64,000 bases of DNA from JAJDTT01 sp965116695 (GTDB lineage: Bacteria; Acidobacteriota; UBA6911; RPQK01; JAJDTT01). A model generated the notes under the pieces. That model worked only from the letters and a program-made list of their open reading frames with translations, was not told the origin of the DNA and searched no databases. Within the stretch, counting starts at the first letter, position 1. Each line of letters begins with the position of its first letter. The translations under genes were made by a program, and so were the position numbers. The stretch is from positions 930,001-994,000 of the forward strand of contig OZ220706.1 in NCBI GenBank assembly GCA_965116695.1. Direction: 5' to 3'. Below are positions 17,322 to 26,002 of the stretch, piece after piece.

Positions 17322-18242
17322 GTGACGAACGCCTTCAATCGTCCGGTCGATCAGTTCGTGTCTCGCGCCTCGCTCGTCGTCTTGGGATCGCTCGGCTGCT
17401 TGGCACTCTCGTCCTGCCGCACCGTGCCCCAACCTCCGCCTGAAGAGATGGTGCGGATTCCCGAAGGCACCTTTCTCATGGGGACGGATCAGGGATATCC
17501 GTTCGAGGGACCCCCACACCAGGTCAGCGTGAGCTCCTTCTGGCTGGATCGCTACGAGGTCACCAATCGCCAGTTTCGCGACTTCGTCACCCAGACCAAT
17601 CACCAAACCGAGGCCGAGACCTACGGTTGGTCGGGCGTGTTTTCCGAGAAGGAAAAGACCTGGCAACCCGTAACCGGCGCGTCGTGGAGGCACCCCACCG
17701 GTCCCGGTTCCTCCATCGAAGATCGGCTGGACCACCCGGTGGTCCAGATCTCATGGAATGACGCCGTCGCCTACGCCCGGTGGGCCGGAAAGCGGCTGCC
17801 CACGGAAGCGGAGTGGGAATGGGCCGCGCGCGGCGGATCGGATCAAGGTCCCTTTCCCTGGGGTGCCGATCTCAATCCCGGAAAACAGCACATGGCCAAC
17901 GTTTGGCAGGGCGTATTTCCGGTCCGGCACGAGGTGCTGGACGGGTTCCGCACCACGGCGCCCGTCGGCTCCTTCCCCGCCAATGGCTACGGGCTCTACG
18001 ACATGGCGGGAAACGTTTGGGAATGGACCGGGGACTGGTACCGGAACGACTACTACCGCCATTCGGGCGGCGCCCGAAACCCCGCGGGACCGTCCAAGGG
18101 TTCCGAGAGAGTGATCCGCGGAGGCTCCTGGATGTGCAGCGTCAACTACTGCCAGGGCTACCGGGTGGCCGCCCGGCAGAAGACCGCCCCCGATTCGGGC
18201 CTCACGAATCTGGGTTTCCGCTGCGCCCGCGACTCGAACTAA
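17322..18242 (+). CDS. Formylglycine-generating enzyme (SUMF1/FGE-like), predicted lipoprotein
   Basis: This 306-aa protein starts with GTG. An N-terminal hydrophobic stretch ends in a lipobox (LALSSC, Cys32), so it is predicted to be exported and lipid-anchored. The remainder is an FGE-sulfatase domain from MVRIPEGTFLMGTD to the end. The segment RVIRGGSWMCSVNYCQGYRV keeps both active-site cysteines (C272 and C277, equivalent to human SUMF1 C336/C341), followed by an NLGFRCA end. Most SUMF1-like proteins outside true FGEs lack these cysteines, so this one may oxidise a Cys to formylglycine in sulfatases. No sulfatase is in the window. It starts 6 bp after the FHA symporter stop and overlaps the convergent hemY by 4 bp. 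Confidence 0.83.
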   Translation: MTNAFNRPVDQFVSRASLVVLGSLGCLALSSCRTVPQPPPEEMVRIPEGTFLMGTDQGYPFEGPPHQVSVSSFWLDRYEVTNRQFRDFVTQTNHQTEAETYGWSGVFSEKEKTWQPVTGASWRHPTGPGSSIEDRLDHPVVQISWNDAVAYARWAGKRLPTEAEWEWAARGGSDQGPFPWGADLNPGKQHMANVWQGVFPVRHEVLDGFRTTAPVGSFPANGYGLYDMAGNVWEWTGDWYRNDYYRHSGGARNPAGPSKGSERVIRGGSWMCSVNYCQGYRVAARQKTAPDSGLTNLGFRCARDSN

Positions 18243-19648
18243 TCGCCGCATTTGCGCTTGCGAGCGCGATCCGCAACCTCGTCCGCGACCTTCCGGGAAG
18301 TCTCGATGCAGTCGGGGATTCCGACTCCCCCGATGAAGGCACCAGTCAGGTAGATTCCCGGAAATCGGTTCAGCCTGGCTCGGATTCCCTCGATCCTCGC
18401 GGCATGCCCGACGATAGGTTGGGGCATGACCGGGCCATGTTCCCAGACGTAGCTCAGGGTGGGGGCGCAGGAGATCTTCAGAACCCGCTGGATTTCCCGG
18501 TGCGTCCGCGCCACGCTCTCCTCCTCTCTCATTGCCGTGCGGCGCCGGCGTCCGTCGTGGACGGCACAGCGAAGCAGGACCGAGTCCGGCGGACAGCGCT
18601 CATCGAACTTGCTGCTGACCCAGGTGCAGGCATCCAGCACCGTGTCTGATCCCTCGGACGCGACGAAGCCGAATCCGTTCAGGGGATGCGAGAACTCGGA
18701 TCGTTTGTAGGCCAGATAGACGATCCGGGTCGACGTATAGGGAACCCGTCCCAGGGGAGTGCTGTTCTCCGAAGTCAGATCGGCGAGGAGCCTTGAGGCC
18801 GCCGGAGCCGGCGTCGACAGGACCACCGCGTCCAGGACCTCCTCGAACCCGTTTCCCTTCAGTCGATACCTGCTCCCGGCAGAGGGGGTCAGGCGCAACC
18901 CGGAGACACCGGTGCGGATCCGCACTCCGCCCAGGCGCTTCTGGAGACCGTCCGTCAACTGTTGCATCCCGTTCCGCAGGGTCAGGAAGAGGGGGAGCGG
19001 CTGGGACGAATTCTCGAGGGGCCGGCGAAGGAATCCTCTCCGCAGGCTTCCCTGGGCCTGCTCCAACCGGTAGAGGAGGGGCAGAGCGCTTTCCATGCTC
19101 AAATGACGGATGTCGCCTCCGTAGATGGCCGAAACCAGAGGTTCCGCGACCCGGCGGGTGAACTCCCGGCCCAGGCGCCGATGGAAGAATTTCCGGACGC
19201 TGGTGTCCGTCCGGGATCGTGGGATCCACGGTTCCAGGAGGGCTCGCACCTTGCCCGCCGGACTCAATGGGGCCGTGGACCAGAAGGCTCGCCTCCGAAC
19301 CGGGGCCAGAAAAACCATGCCTTCCGGAAGCGGGTTCAGACCTTCCGGCTCCAGGACGTAGACCTTGCGCCGGTCATCCCGGGATCCCAGCAGGTCGGCG
19401 CCGAGGCCCAGCTCATCGGCCAGTCTCCGAGCCGCCGGCTTGTAGGAGACAAAGGCTTCGGGGCCGTCTTCCAGGAGAAAATCACCTACGCGTTTCGATC
19501 GGATGACTCCGCCCAGGCGAGGCGCCTTCTCCAGAAGGGTGATCTCCAGGCCCAGTCCTTCAGCGGCGTTCGCTCGGGTCAGATAGTAGGCCGCCGCCAG
19601 TCCGGAGAGACCTCCTCCGACGATTCCTACCCTCAGTCCGGAAGGCAT
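18239..19648 (-). CDS. hemY: Protoporphyrinogen/coproporphyrinogen oxidase (HemY type)
   Basis: This 469-aa FAD enzyme of haem biosynthesis oxidises protoporphyrinogen IX or coproporphyrinogen III. The dinucleotide-binding motif is at residues about 7-23 (VGIVGGGLSGLAAAYYL), followed by LLEKAPRLGGVIRS and LLEDGPEAFVS, all typical of HemY. A YLTGAFIGGVGIPDCIE segment near the C-terminus is the second FAD contact. The length is normal for the family. The ATG at 19648 has no strong ribosome-binding site. The gene is convergent with and overlaps the FGE gene by 4 bp. Haem supply fits the many CxxCH proteins in this window, although that link is general. Confidence 0.92.
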   Translation of the reverse strand: MPSGLRVGIVGGGLSGLAAAYYLTRANAAEGLGLEITLLEKAPRLGGVIRSKRVGDFLLEDGPEAFVSYKPAARRLADELGLGADLLGSRDDRRKVYVLEPEGLNPLPEGMVFLAPVRRRAFWSTAPLSPAGKVRALLEPWIPRSRTDTSVRKFFHRRLGREFTRRVAEPLVSAIYGGDIRHLSMESALPLLYRLEQAQGSLRRGFLRRPLENSSQPLPLFLTLRNGMQQLTDGLQKRLGGVRIRTGVSGLRLTPSAGSRYRLKGNGFEEVLDAVVLSTPAPAASRLLADLTSENSTPLGRVPYTSTRIVYLAYKRSEFSHPLNGFGFVASEGSDTVLDACTWVSSKFDERCPPDSVLLRCAVHDGRRRRTAMREEESVARTHREIQRVLKISCAPTLSYVWEHGPVMPQPIVGHAARIEGIRARLNRFPGIYLTGAFIGGVGIPDCIETSRKVADEVADRARKRKCGD

Positions 19649-20016
19649 TGAGGGACGTCGAATGCCTGAGTGATAGTGAGGGGCACCAGACCTTGGGCGG
19701 GTCGGTCCCAGGTTCGGGCGTGAGGATCGATGGACTCGTCGGCTGGAATCGCCCGCTTCATGGGTGAGGCCTCCGGCGGCCCGCTACGGGGAAGATCGTC
19801 CCGCGGTCTCCCTGATCACGGTAGTCGGAGCCGGCATTCCCGGCGACTGAAACCCCGGGAATGCCGCTCCATCAATCCGAACGAAGCGCCCCCAGCCTCT
19901 GAACGTCCCACCTGGAACAAGTAGAAGAGATGCAGGGCGCCCCGGATAGTCGCGAGTCCGGCTCCCGTGCGGCCTTGAGGCGTATCCGCGTGACGTGGAG
20001 TTCCGCGCCGTCGAAG
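19649..20016. other. Intergenic region with one strong hairpin
   Basis: About 370 bp between hemY (minus, start at 19648) and the 3' end of the oxidoreductase beta gene. ORFs here carry no domain. The main feature is the hairpin at 19832-19866; nothing else is recognisable. Confidence 0.55.
19832..19866. terminator. Hairpin with 12-bp arms, possible terminator of the oxidoreductase operon
   Basis: Perfect arms CGGCATTCCCGG and CCGGGAATGCCG surround an 11-nt loop. It lies about 150 bp downstream of the korB-like stop on the minus strand. No T-tract follows on either strand, so it may be a 3'-end-stabilising hairpin or a repeat instead of an intrinsic terminator. Confidence 0.4.
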
Positions 20017-20919
20017 TTACATCATCCGCTTGATGATGCGTTGCGCCTGCTCGTTGGTAATTCCCAGTTCCCGGTGCGCCAGGGGGCCGCCTTCGTCCAG
20101 AACCCCTTCCAGGCTGTGGAGCGAAGGCGCCAGCTTCTGAAAGAAGCAGCCGATGTAGATGTCGTCACCCCAGACCATCGCCTTCTCGCAGGCGGCCTTC
20201 CAGTCGGTGGTGTCGTGCTCGATGTCCTCCAACTTCCTGACCCGGGGCTTGAAGAACTTGTAGTCATTGTCGTGGTTGAAGGTGACACAGGGACTGAAGA
20301 CGTCAACCAGGGCAAACCCCTTGTGGCGGATGGCCTGCTTGATGAGACCCACCAGGTGGAGCGCCTGTCCGCTGAAACCGCGGGCCACATAGGTGGCGCC
20401 GTTCATGATGGCGGAGGTGATGGGGTTCACCGGCATCTCGACACTGCCGTAGGGAGTGCTCTTGGTCTTCATTCCCTCTTCGCTGGTCGGAGAAACCTGC
20501 CCGGTGGTCAGACCGTAAATCTGGTTGTTCATGACCAGGTAGGTCATATCCACGTTGCGGCGCGCCGTGTGGGTGAAGTGGTTGCCGCCGATTCCGTAGC
20601 CGTCTCCGTCGCCGCCGGTCGCCACCACGGTCAACTCATGGTTGGCCATTTGCGCTCCCGTGGCCACCGCCAGCGCCCGCCCGTGCAGGGTGTGCATCCC
20701 ATAGCCGTTGAAGTACCCCGGCAGGTTCGAAGAACATCCGATCCCGCTCACCGTGAGGATCTCATGAGGCTGGAGACCCAACTCGGCGCAGGCCCTTTGC
20801 AGCGTCCGCAGGACGCCGAAGTCTCCGCATCCGGCACACCAGTCCGGTTCGACCTTTCCCTTGAAATCCTTTGGCTTCAAGGGCTTGACCGAAGCTTGTT
20901 GAGTGACACCCATACTCAT
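20017..20919 (-). CDS. korB: 2-oxoacid:ferredoxin oxidoreductase, beta subunit (KorB-like)
   Basis: This 300-aa thiamine-diphosphate-binding subunit starts with VEPDWCAGCGDFGVLRTLQR (Fe-S/TPP region). The TPP/Mg2+ motif is GGDGDGYGIGGNHFTHTARR followed by MTYLVMNNQIYGLTTGQVSP. With the alpha subunit it would decarboxylate a 2-oxoacid (2-oxoglutarate or pyruvate class) to an acyl-CoA and reduce ferredoxin. The ATG at 20919 is followed by a second ATG at 20913; AGGGAAGC upstream favours the first. It follows the alpha gene by 55 bp in the same direction. The 2-oxoglutarate assignment is by resemblance to KorAB and is not proven. Confidence 0.88.
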   Translation of the reverse strand: MSMGVTQQASVKPLKPKDFKGKVEPDWCAGCGDFGVLRTLQRACAELGLQPHEILTVSGIGCSSNLPGYFNGYGMHTLHGRALAVATGAQMANHELTVVATGGDGDGYGIGGNHFTHTARRNVDMTYLVMNNQIYGLTTGQVSPTSEEGMKTKSTPYGSVEMPVNPITSAIMNGATYVARGFSGQALHLVGLIKQAIRHKGFALVDVFSPCVTFNHDNDYKFFKPRVRKLEDIEHDTTDWKAACEKAMVWGDDIYIGCFFQKLAPSLHSLEGVLDEGGPLAHRELGITNEQAQRIIKRMM

Positions 20920-20974
20920 GATGCTTCCCTTTCGTGTGTCGGCCACTGACCGGAACCGACCTGTTTTTCGGCTC

Positions 20975-22762
20975 CTATACCATGATTTCCTGGTAAGGAA
21001 CGGAGTGGTTCGTTTTGCCTCCCAACTGCTCCAGCACAGCTTCCACGATGTGATGGGGCATGAAGGGTTCGCCGTCATACTTTCGGATGTGGCCGTCCGC
21101 CACGAATCCAGTCTCGCCTCGGAGGTACCGGGCAAACTGTCCCGAGTGGTTGTTCTCGACCATGATGGTCCGTTTGGCCCCTGCCAGAGTCTCCAGGATG
21201 GCGTCGCCGTGCAACGGGACGATCCACTTGATGGGCAGATGGTTGACCTGAACCCCCTGCTCCGCAAGCTGTTCCATCGCCTCCTGGATCACGCCGTAGG
21301 TGGAGCCCCAACCGACCAGCGTGGCCTCGGCTTCGGCCGGGCCTTCCAACCGGGGCGCCTCGATGTCCTCCAACACCCGGTCGAACTTTCGGGCTCGTTT
21401 CTCCACCATCTGACGGCGTTTGTGGGGATTCGTGAACTCGTCGCTGATCAGCACCCCGTCCTCATCGTGTTCGTCGGTGGCCACGACATGGACGTATCCT
21501 GACAACCCGGGGATGGCCCGCGGAGACACCCCACTGTCGGTGTCCAGATAGCGTTTGTAGCCGTCGGTCGCGGAGTGCTCGGTAATCAATTGGCCCCGGT
21601 CGATCACAGGTTGAAAATCGATGTCGTCCGGATCGACGCTGAAGGTGCCCTCCGAAATCAACAGATCGGAGAGCACGATGCCCGGGCACTGATACCGATC
21701 AGTCAAATTGAAGACCTCAGGAACCGTGTTGAAGGCGTCAAGCGCGTTCATGGGGGCAACGATGAAACGCTGGAAATCCCCCTGGCTCGCCCCCAGCATC
21801 TGCCACAAGTCCCCCTGTTCCGTCTTGGTGGGGACTCCGGTGGATGGACCTGCCCGCTGCACGTCGATGAAGACCACCGGGATCTCCATCATGGCGGCCG
21901 CGCCGATGGCTTCGGTCATGAGCGCAAATCCGCCACCCGAGGTGGCGCACATGCTCCGGGCTCCGGCATGCGCCGCACCGATGGCCATGTTGGCGACGCC
22001 GATCTCATCCTCCACCTGACGCACCATGATTCCTAACTCCGGGGCATTCCTGGCCATCCAGTGGAGCACGCCGGTCGACGGGCTCATGGGATAGGCGCAG
22101 TAGAACTTGCAGCCGCCGGCGGCTCCGCCCATGGCCAGGGCGTCGTTGCCGGTCCAGACCGCAAGCGGCTTCGGTCCCACCGGGACTCGGACAGGAAAAG
22201 GATCGAAGTTGATTTCGGCGAACTTGTATCCGGCTTCCGCAACCGCGACGTTTTCGTCCACCACGGCCTGTCCCTTGCGCCCGAACTGGAGCTTCAACGC
22301 GCCCGCCAGCAAATCGAAGTCCAGCCGCAGCAGGGACACCATCACACCCAGGGCGACGGTGTTCTGGACCAGCCGGTTCCGATTGCCGCTGGTCAGGTCC
22401 ACGACCGGCATGGGACACAACTGGACTCCATCGGCGGCGTCACCCGGCTTGATGGCGTCGCTGTTGTAGATGGCGCAAGCACCCGGGCCCAGCAATCCCA
22501 GATGTCGGTTCATAGTGTCCTGATTCAGGCAGACCAGGAGATCCAGCTTGTCGCCGTGAGTCGATGGATAACCGTCCTTGAGCCGAATGGTGAGAAAAAT
22601 GTGCCCGCCACGAATGATGGACTGGTAGGCGTTGTAGGCGTGCAGGTGAACGCCGCGCCGCACGAAGATCCGAGCCAGGATGTTTCCCGGCGTCGCAATT
22701 CCCTGACCGGCGGCGCCTCCGATGGCCAGGGCAAAATCGAACTGTCCCGAACTCATATCCAT
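20975..22762 (-). CDS. korA: 2-oxoacid:ferredoxin oxidoreductase, fused gamma-alpha subunit (KorA-like)
   Basis: This 595-aa protein has an N-terminal gamma domain (about 1-190) beginning with the glycine-rich ALAIGGAAGQGIATPGNILA, fused to the alpha domain (about 205-595). Alpha landmarks are CAYPMSPSTGVLHWMA, VRQVEDEIGVANMAIGAAHA, CATSGGGFALMTEAIG and the QRAGPSTGVPTKTEQGDL segment; these are typical of KorA. It is the first gene of a two-gene operon with korB. GGAG lies only 3 nt before the ATG at 22762 but 9 nt before an in-frame ATG at 22756, so the real start may be two codons downstream. Confidence 0.9.
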   Translation of the reverse strand: MDMSSGQFDFALAIGGAAGQGIATPGNILARIFVRRGVHLHAYNAYQSIIRGGHIFLTIRLKDGYPSTHGDKLDLLVCLNQDTMNRHLGLLGPGACAIYNSDAIKPGDAADGVQLCPMPVVDLTSGNRNRLVQNTVALGVMVSLLRLDFDLLAGALKLQFGRKGQAVVDENVAVAEAGYKFAEINFDPFPVRVPVGPKPLAVWTGNDALAMGGAAGGCKFYCAYPMSPSTGVLHWMARNAPELGIMVRQVEDEIGVANMAIGAAHAGARSMCATSGGGFALMTEAIGAAAMMEIPVVFIDVQRAGPSTGVPTKTEQGDLWQMLGASQGDFQRFIVAPMNALDAFNTVPEVFNLTDRYQCPGIVLSDLLISEGTFSVDPDDIDFQPVIDRGQLITEHSATDGYKRYLDTDSGVSPRAIPGLSGYVHVVATDEHDEDGVLISDEFTNPHKRRQMVEKRARKFDRVLEDIEAPRLEGPAEAEATLVGWGSTYGVIQEAMEQLAEQGVQVNHLPIKWIVPLHGDAILETLAGAKRTIMVENNHSGQFARYLRGETGFVADGHIRKYDGEPFMPHHIVEAVLEQLGGKTNHSVPYQEIMV

Positions 22763-22984
22763 TCTCTCCTCGAGTAGGGGGCGGACCCGGACGAGCCGCT
22801 CGTGAGCTCCGCCAGGGCCGAAACTCGTTTCCGAATAAAGAAATGGCTGGCGGGGACGCTCCCGCCGACGCCAAACCTACCCGTCCTTCTATTCAGACGC
22901 GCTCGCGAAGACCGCTTCACTTTACACGATTTCCCTGCCAAATGCCAGATTCCCCGGCCAACGGCACCGGCATGCGACCGGTAT

Positions 22985-23986
22985 TCAGACGTTCCTGCCT
23001 TGTTCCAAGTCTCTGACCTGATCTTCGGGACCCAGGAGCACGAGCACGTCTCCAGGTTCCATCTTCTCGCCCGGATCGGGATTGAAGAGCATGGGGCCGT
23101 CGGGCCGTTTGATGGCCACGACGATCAGGCCATACCGGGTGCGAATCCGGGCTCCTTCGATCGTATTTCCCGCCAGCGCCGAGCCGGAAGCCACACGAAA
23201 CTCTTCCATGATCAATTGCAGGTGCTCTCGATGGATCGTCAGGTCCATGAACTCCAGCAGGGTCGGACTCAGAACTTTCTGGAGCAGCCGCAGCCCGACC
23301 AGCTCGTAGGGCGAGACGACATGATCGGCGCCGGCCCTCTCCAGCTTGGATTCCGCCGCCTTTACGGATGCCCGGGCCACGACCGCTACCGACGGGTTGA
23401 GGCCCTTGGCCGACAGCGTCAGGTACAGGTTGTCCGCGTCCGTCGGAAGCAGGGCGAAGACCGCCTTGGCCTTGGCCATCCCGGCGAGAACCAGGTTCTC
23501 GTCTTCGGTGGCGTCGCCGATGACGTACCGATAGTGGCGACCCCGCAGATCCTCTTCCGCCGCCGCGTCGATCTCGATCACGCAAAAGGGAAGATTCCGG
23601 CGGGCCAGGTAGGACGACACGGTGCGGCCGACCCGCCCGTTTCCGCAGACGATGTAGTGGTCTTCGAGCTTGCCCCGATGGCTTTTCATTCGCCGCCTCC
23701 CCAGAGCTTGAGCCAGTTCTCCTTCCAGCAATGTCTGTCCCAGGCTGGTGAAGGTATAGACTGCCGTCGCCAAACCAGCCACGATCATGAAGGAAGCGAA
23801 CGCCTTGCCCAAGTCCGAAAGAGGACGGACTTCACCGTATCCCACCGTGGAGAGGGTGATGACGGTCATATAGACGCTGTCCAATAGCGACCAGCCCTCG
23901 ATCCAGGAAAATCCGACGCTCCCTGCCCCGAGCCAGAAGCAGAGCAATCCGACTCCCAGGATCACGGTGGGCCGTCTGCGCGCCAT
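22985..23986 (-). CDS. Potassium channel with RCK (TrkA-N/TrkA-C) domains
   Basis: This 333-aa protein begins with a two-helix pore domain: a first membrane helix at about residues 7-27, a selectivity filter TVGYG at 47-51, and a second helix at about 60-82. A Rossmann-type RCK domain follows (HYIVCGNGRVGRTVSSYLAR, glycines 115/117/120; IGDATEDENLVLAGM), then a TrkA-C ligand-binding domain to the end. This is the MthK-like architecture: ligand-gated K+ flux at the cytoplasmic membrane. The ATG at 23986 is preceded by GGAGGAAT. It stands alone between the Kor operon and the ZIP transporter. Confidence 0.92.
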   Translation of the reverse strand: MARRRPTVILGVGLLCFWLGAGSVGFSWIEGWSLLDSVYMTVITLSTVGYGEVRPLSDLGKAFASFMIVAGLATAVYTFTSLGQTLLEGELAQALGRRRMKSHRGKLEDHYIVCGNGRVGRTVSSYLARRNLPFCVIEIDAAAEEDLRGRHYRYVIGDATEDENLVLAGMAKAKAVFALLPTDADNLYLTLSAKGLNPSVAVVARASVKAAESKLERAGADHVVSPYELVGLRLLQKVLSPTLLEFMDLTIHREHLQLIMEEFRVASGSALAGNTIEGARIRTRYGLIVVAIKRPDGPMLFNPDPGEKMEPGDVLVLLGPEDQVRDLEQGRNV

Positions 23987-24079
23987 ATTCCTCCATGCTG
24001 GAATTTGCAGGGGGATGATTTCCGAGATGAGCGGAAACCAAGATCCCTTCCGGCGGCGCCGATTTCCGCCGCGCCGGCT

Positions 24080-24895
24080 TCAGCCCAGCGCCACGTCCAG
24101 AATCATCATCACGGTGAATCCGACGATGGCGCCCATGGTGGCCAGATCGGTGTCGCCTGCCCGCTGGGACTCGGGGACCACTTCCTCCACCACGACAAAT
24201 ATCATGGCCCCGGCGGCGAAACCGAAGGCATAGGGCAGCAAGGGCCGCGAAAGAGAGACCAGGACGGCCCCCAGGACGCCGGCCACCGGCTCCACCACGG
24301 CCGAAAGTTGACCGTACCAGAAACACTTCAAGCGGGAGACCTTCTCCCTGCGCAACGGCATGGCCACGGCCACCCCCTCCGGAAGATTCTGCAGCCCGAT
24401 CCCGATGGCCAGCGCCACCGCCGACCCCAGAGTCATGATCGAATCGGCGCCCAGGGATCCGAACGCCACCCCGACGGCCAAGCCCTCCGGAATATTGTGG
24501 ATGGTAATGGCCAATATCAACAGGCTCGTCCTGTGCCAAGTGGTCTTGATCCCCTCCGATTCGGATTTGGGAAAGCCCAAGTGGAGGTGGGGCATCACCT
24601 TGTCGACGCACCACAGGAACGAGGCGCCGATCAGAAATCCGGTGGCGGCCGGGAACCAGGCCGGAAGCTCGCCGCCTTCCGAAAGCTCGATGGCCGGAGC
24701 CAGAAGGGACCAATAGCTGGCGGCGATCATCACCCCCGCCGCGAATCCCAACATCCCATCCAGGACCTTGCGGTTCAGGTCCTTGGCTGCGAACACCAGG
24801 GCCGCCCCGAGAGCGGTCATGAACCAGGTGAATCCAGTCGCACCCAAGGCCTGCAGCACCGGGTGCCACTCGCGAAATCCGAACAAATCTTCCAT
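24080..24895 (-). CDS. ZIP-family divalent metal transporter
   Basis: This 271-aa membrane protein has about eight hydrophobic segments. The two ZIP metal-site helices are evident: HNIPEGLAVGVAFG at residues 133 onward and NLPEGVAVAMPL at 170 onward. A histidine-containing loop (MPHLHLGF) lies between segments 3 and 4. ZIP proteins of this size (ZupT/GufA group) import Zn2+ and other divalent metals. It is 93 bp upstream of the K+ channel gene on the same strand. Confidence 0.9.
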   Translation of the reverse strand: MEDLFGFREWHPVLQALGATGFTWFMTALGAALVFAAKDLNRKVLDGMLGFAAGVMIAASYWSLLAPAIELSEGGELPAWFPAATGFLIGASFLWCVDKVMPHLHLGFPKSESEGIKTTWHRTSLLILAITIHNIPEGLAVGVAFGSLGADSIMTLGSAVALAIGIGLQNLPEGVAVAMPLRREKVSRLKCFWYGQLSAVVEPVAGVLGAVLVSLSRPLLPYAFGFAAGAMIFVVVEEVVPESQRAGDTDLATMGAIVGFTVMMILDVALG

Positions 24896-25030
24896 CGCAG
24901 TCGCTCGACCGGGGGATTCTAACAGCCGGCGGTGAAAGTCCCTCTTCTTGTCTCCGGCATTCTATCCGGGCGGGCAGACAGTCTGTTCCCGCGGCTTGAA
25001 CTCCGGGACGACTCTTTCTATTCTTCACGC

Positions 25031-25393
25031 GTGTCCACGAAGATTGCCCTCTGTCTGTCGGCTTGGCTGATTCCGGGATCGGGCCATCTGCTTCAGGGGC
25101 GGTGGACCAGGGGGCTGCTTTTCTTCGCAGTCGTAATGACGTTGTTCGTCTTCGGACTCTCCATGGACGGCCGCCTCTTCGGTTTGGGGCCCGGGTTCTT
25201 CGGCAAGCTCAAATTCATCGCCGATCTGAGCATCGGACTTCCGTACCTCGTGGGGAAATGGGCCGGTTGGGGAGCGGGCGACATCCATTCTTTCGGCTAT
25301 GAATACGGCAATACCTACCTCTACACGGCGGGATTGCTCAACATGCTGATGGTGCTGGACAGCTACGACATCGCGGCGGGGAATCGACGATGA
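25031..25393 (+). CDS. DUF6677-family membrane protein
   Basis: This protein of about 120 aa has an opening (ALCLSAWLIPGSGHLLQGRW, then RGLLFFAVVMTLFVFGL) and an end (YEYGNTYLYTAGLLNMLMVL, DSYDIAAG) that match the acidobacterial DUF6677 family as I remember it. It has three or four hydrophobic segments; function unknown. I chose the GTG at 25031 because the family pattern begins there; no clear ribosome-binding site is seen and a GTG at 24932 is also in frame. It overlaps the next small gene by ATGA. Confidence 0.75.
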   Translation: MSTKIALCLSAWLIPGSGHLLQGRWTRGLLFFAVVMTLFVFGLSMDGRLFGLGPGFFGKLKFIADLSIGLPYLVGKWAGWGAGDIHSFGYEYGNTYLYTAGLLNMLMVLDSYDIAAGNRR

Positions 25394-25560
25394 ACCACCT
25401 TGCCGGCCTGGTCATCCTGGCGTTGAGCGTCGGCGCGGTCTTCGCCATGATCAACAAGGAAGATACGGGCGACCGGGTCCGGTACTTCCTCTCCCTGACG
25501 GCCTATCTGATTCTGGGATCGTTGGCGGCCGTTTGGCTGATGCAGTTGATTCCGTGGTAA
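25390..25560 (+). CDS. Small membrane protein, 56 aa
   Basis: This short gene begins MNHLAGLVILALSVGAVFAM, continues with a charged loop (INKEDTGDRVRY) and ends with a second hydrophobic helix (LTAYLILGSLAAVWLMQLIP). It has two predicted membrane helices and no recognised family. It is supported by the ATGA overlap with the DUF6677 gene and by the VanZ-like gene 13 bp downstream, so the three look like one operon. Confidence 0.7.
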   Translation: MNHLAGLVILALSVGAVFAMINKEDTGDRVRYFLSLTAYLILGSLAAVWLMQLIPW

Positions 25561-25573
25561 CGATGGTGCCGAC

Positions 25574-25930
25574 GTGGGGACCGTCCTGCACTGGATTCCG
25601 GCTCTCGTCACCATCGGCCTGATCGTCTTCCTTTCTCATCAGAGCCGTCTGCCCGGAGCCGGATTGGGTCTGAACCCCCTGTTGCATCTCATCGAGTATG
25701 CGCTTTTGACTCTGACCCTGGTCTGGGGAAGAAGCGCGGGACTGCGGCGGAGAATCAGGACACGCCAACTCGTGTGGCTCTGGATACTGGGAACGCTCTT
25801 TGCGGTGACCGACGAGATCCATCAGTCCTTCGTTCCCAGCCGGGACGCCTCCGCTGGAGACGTGCTGGCCGACGTGGCGGGAATCACTTTGGTCCTGGCA
25901 GCCTACCGCCTGGTCAAGAACCGTTTCTAG
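25574..25930 (+). CDS. VanZ-like membrane protein
   Basis: This 118-aa protein has a GTG start. Features typical of VanZ-like proteins are an early LSHQSRLPG loop, HLIEYALLTL in the second helix and the conserved DEIHQSFVPSRDASAGDVLA loop, followed by a last membrane helix. About four helices fit its short length. VanZ homologues are linked to glycopeptide tolerance in some Gram-positives, but in most bacteria the role is unknown. Confidence 0.85.
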   Translation: MGTVLHWIPALVTIGLIVFLSHQSRLPGAGLGLNPLLHLIEYALLTLTLVWGRSAGLRRRIRTRQLVWLWILGTLFAVTDEIHQSFVPSRDASAGDVLADVAGITLVLAAYRLVKNRF

Positions 25931-26002
25931 TCACCAAGGGGCATGATAACTGTGCAATATGCGGGAGTGGAACGCACGAGGCGTGGAAGGCGGGCAGCAG
26001 CA

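Noticed and set aside
18239..18242. Frameshift or fusion between FGE and hemY
   Set aside because: They are convergent genes sharing four bases at their stops; both proteins end normally.
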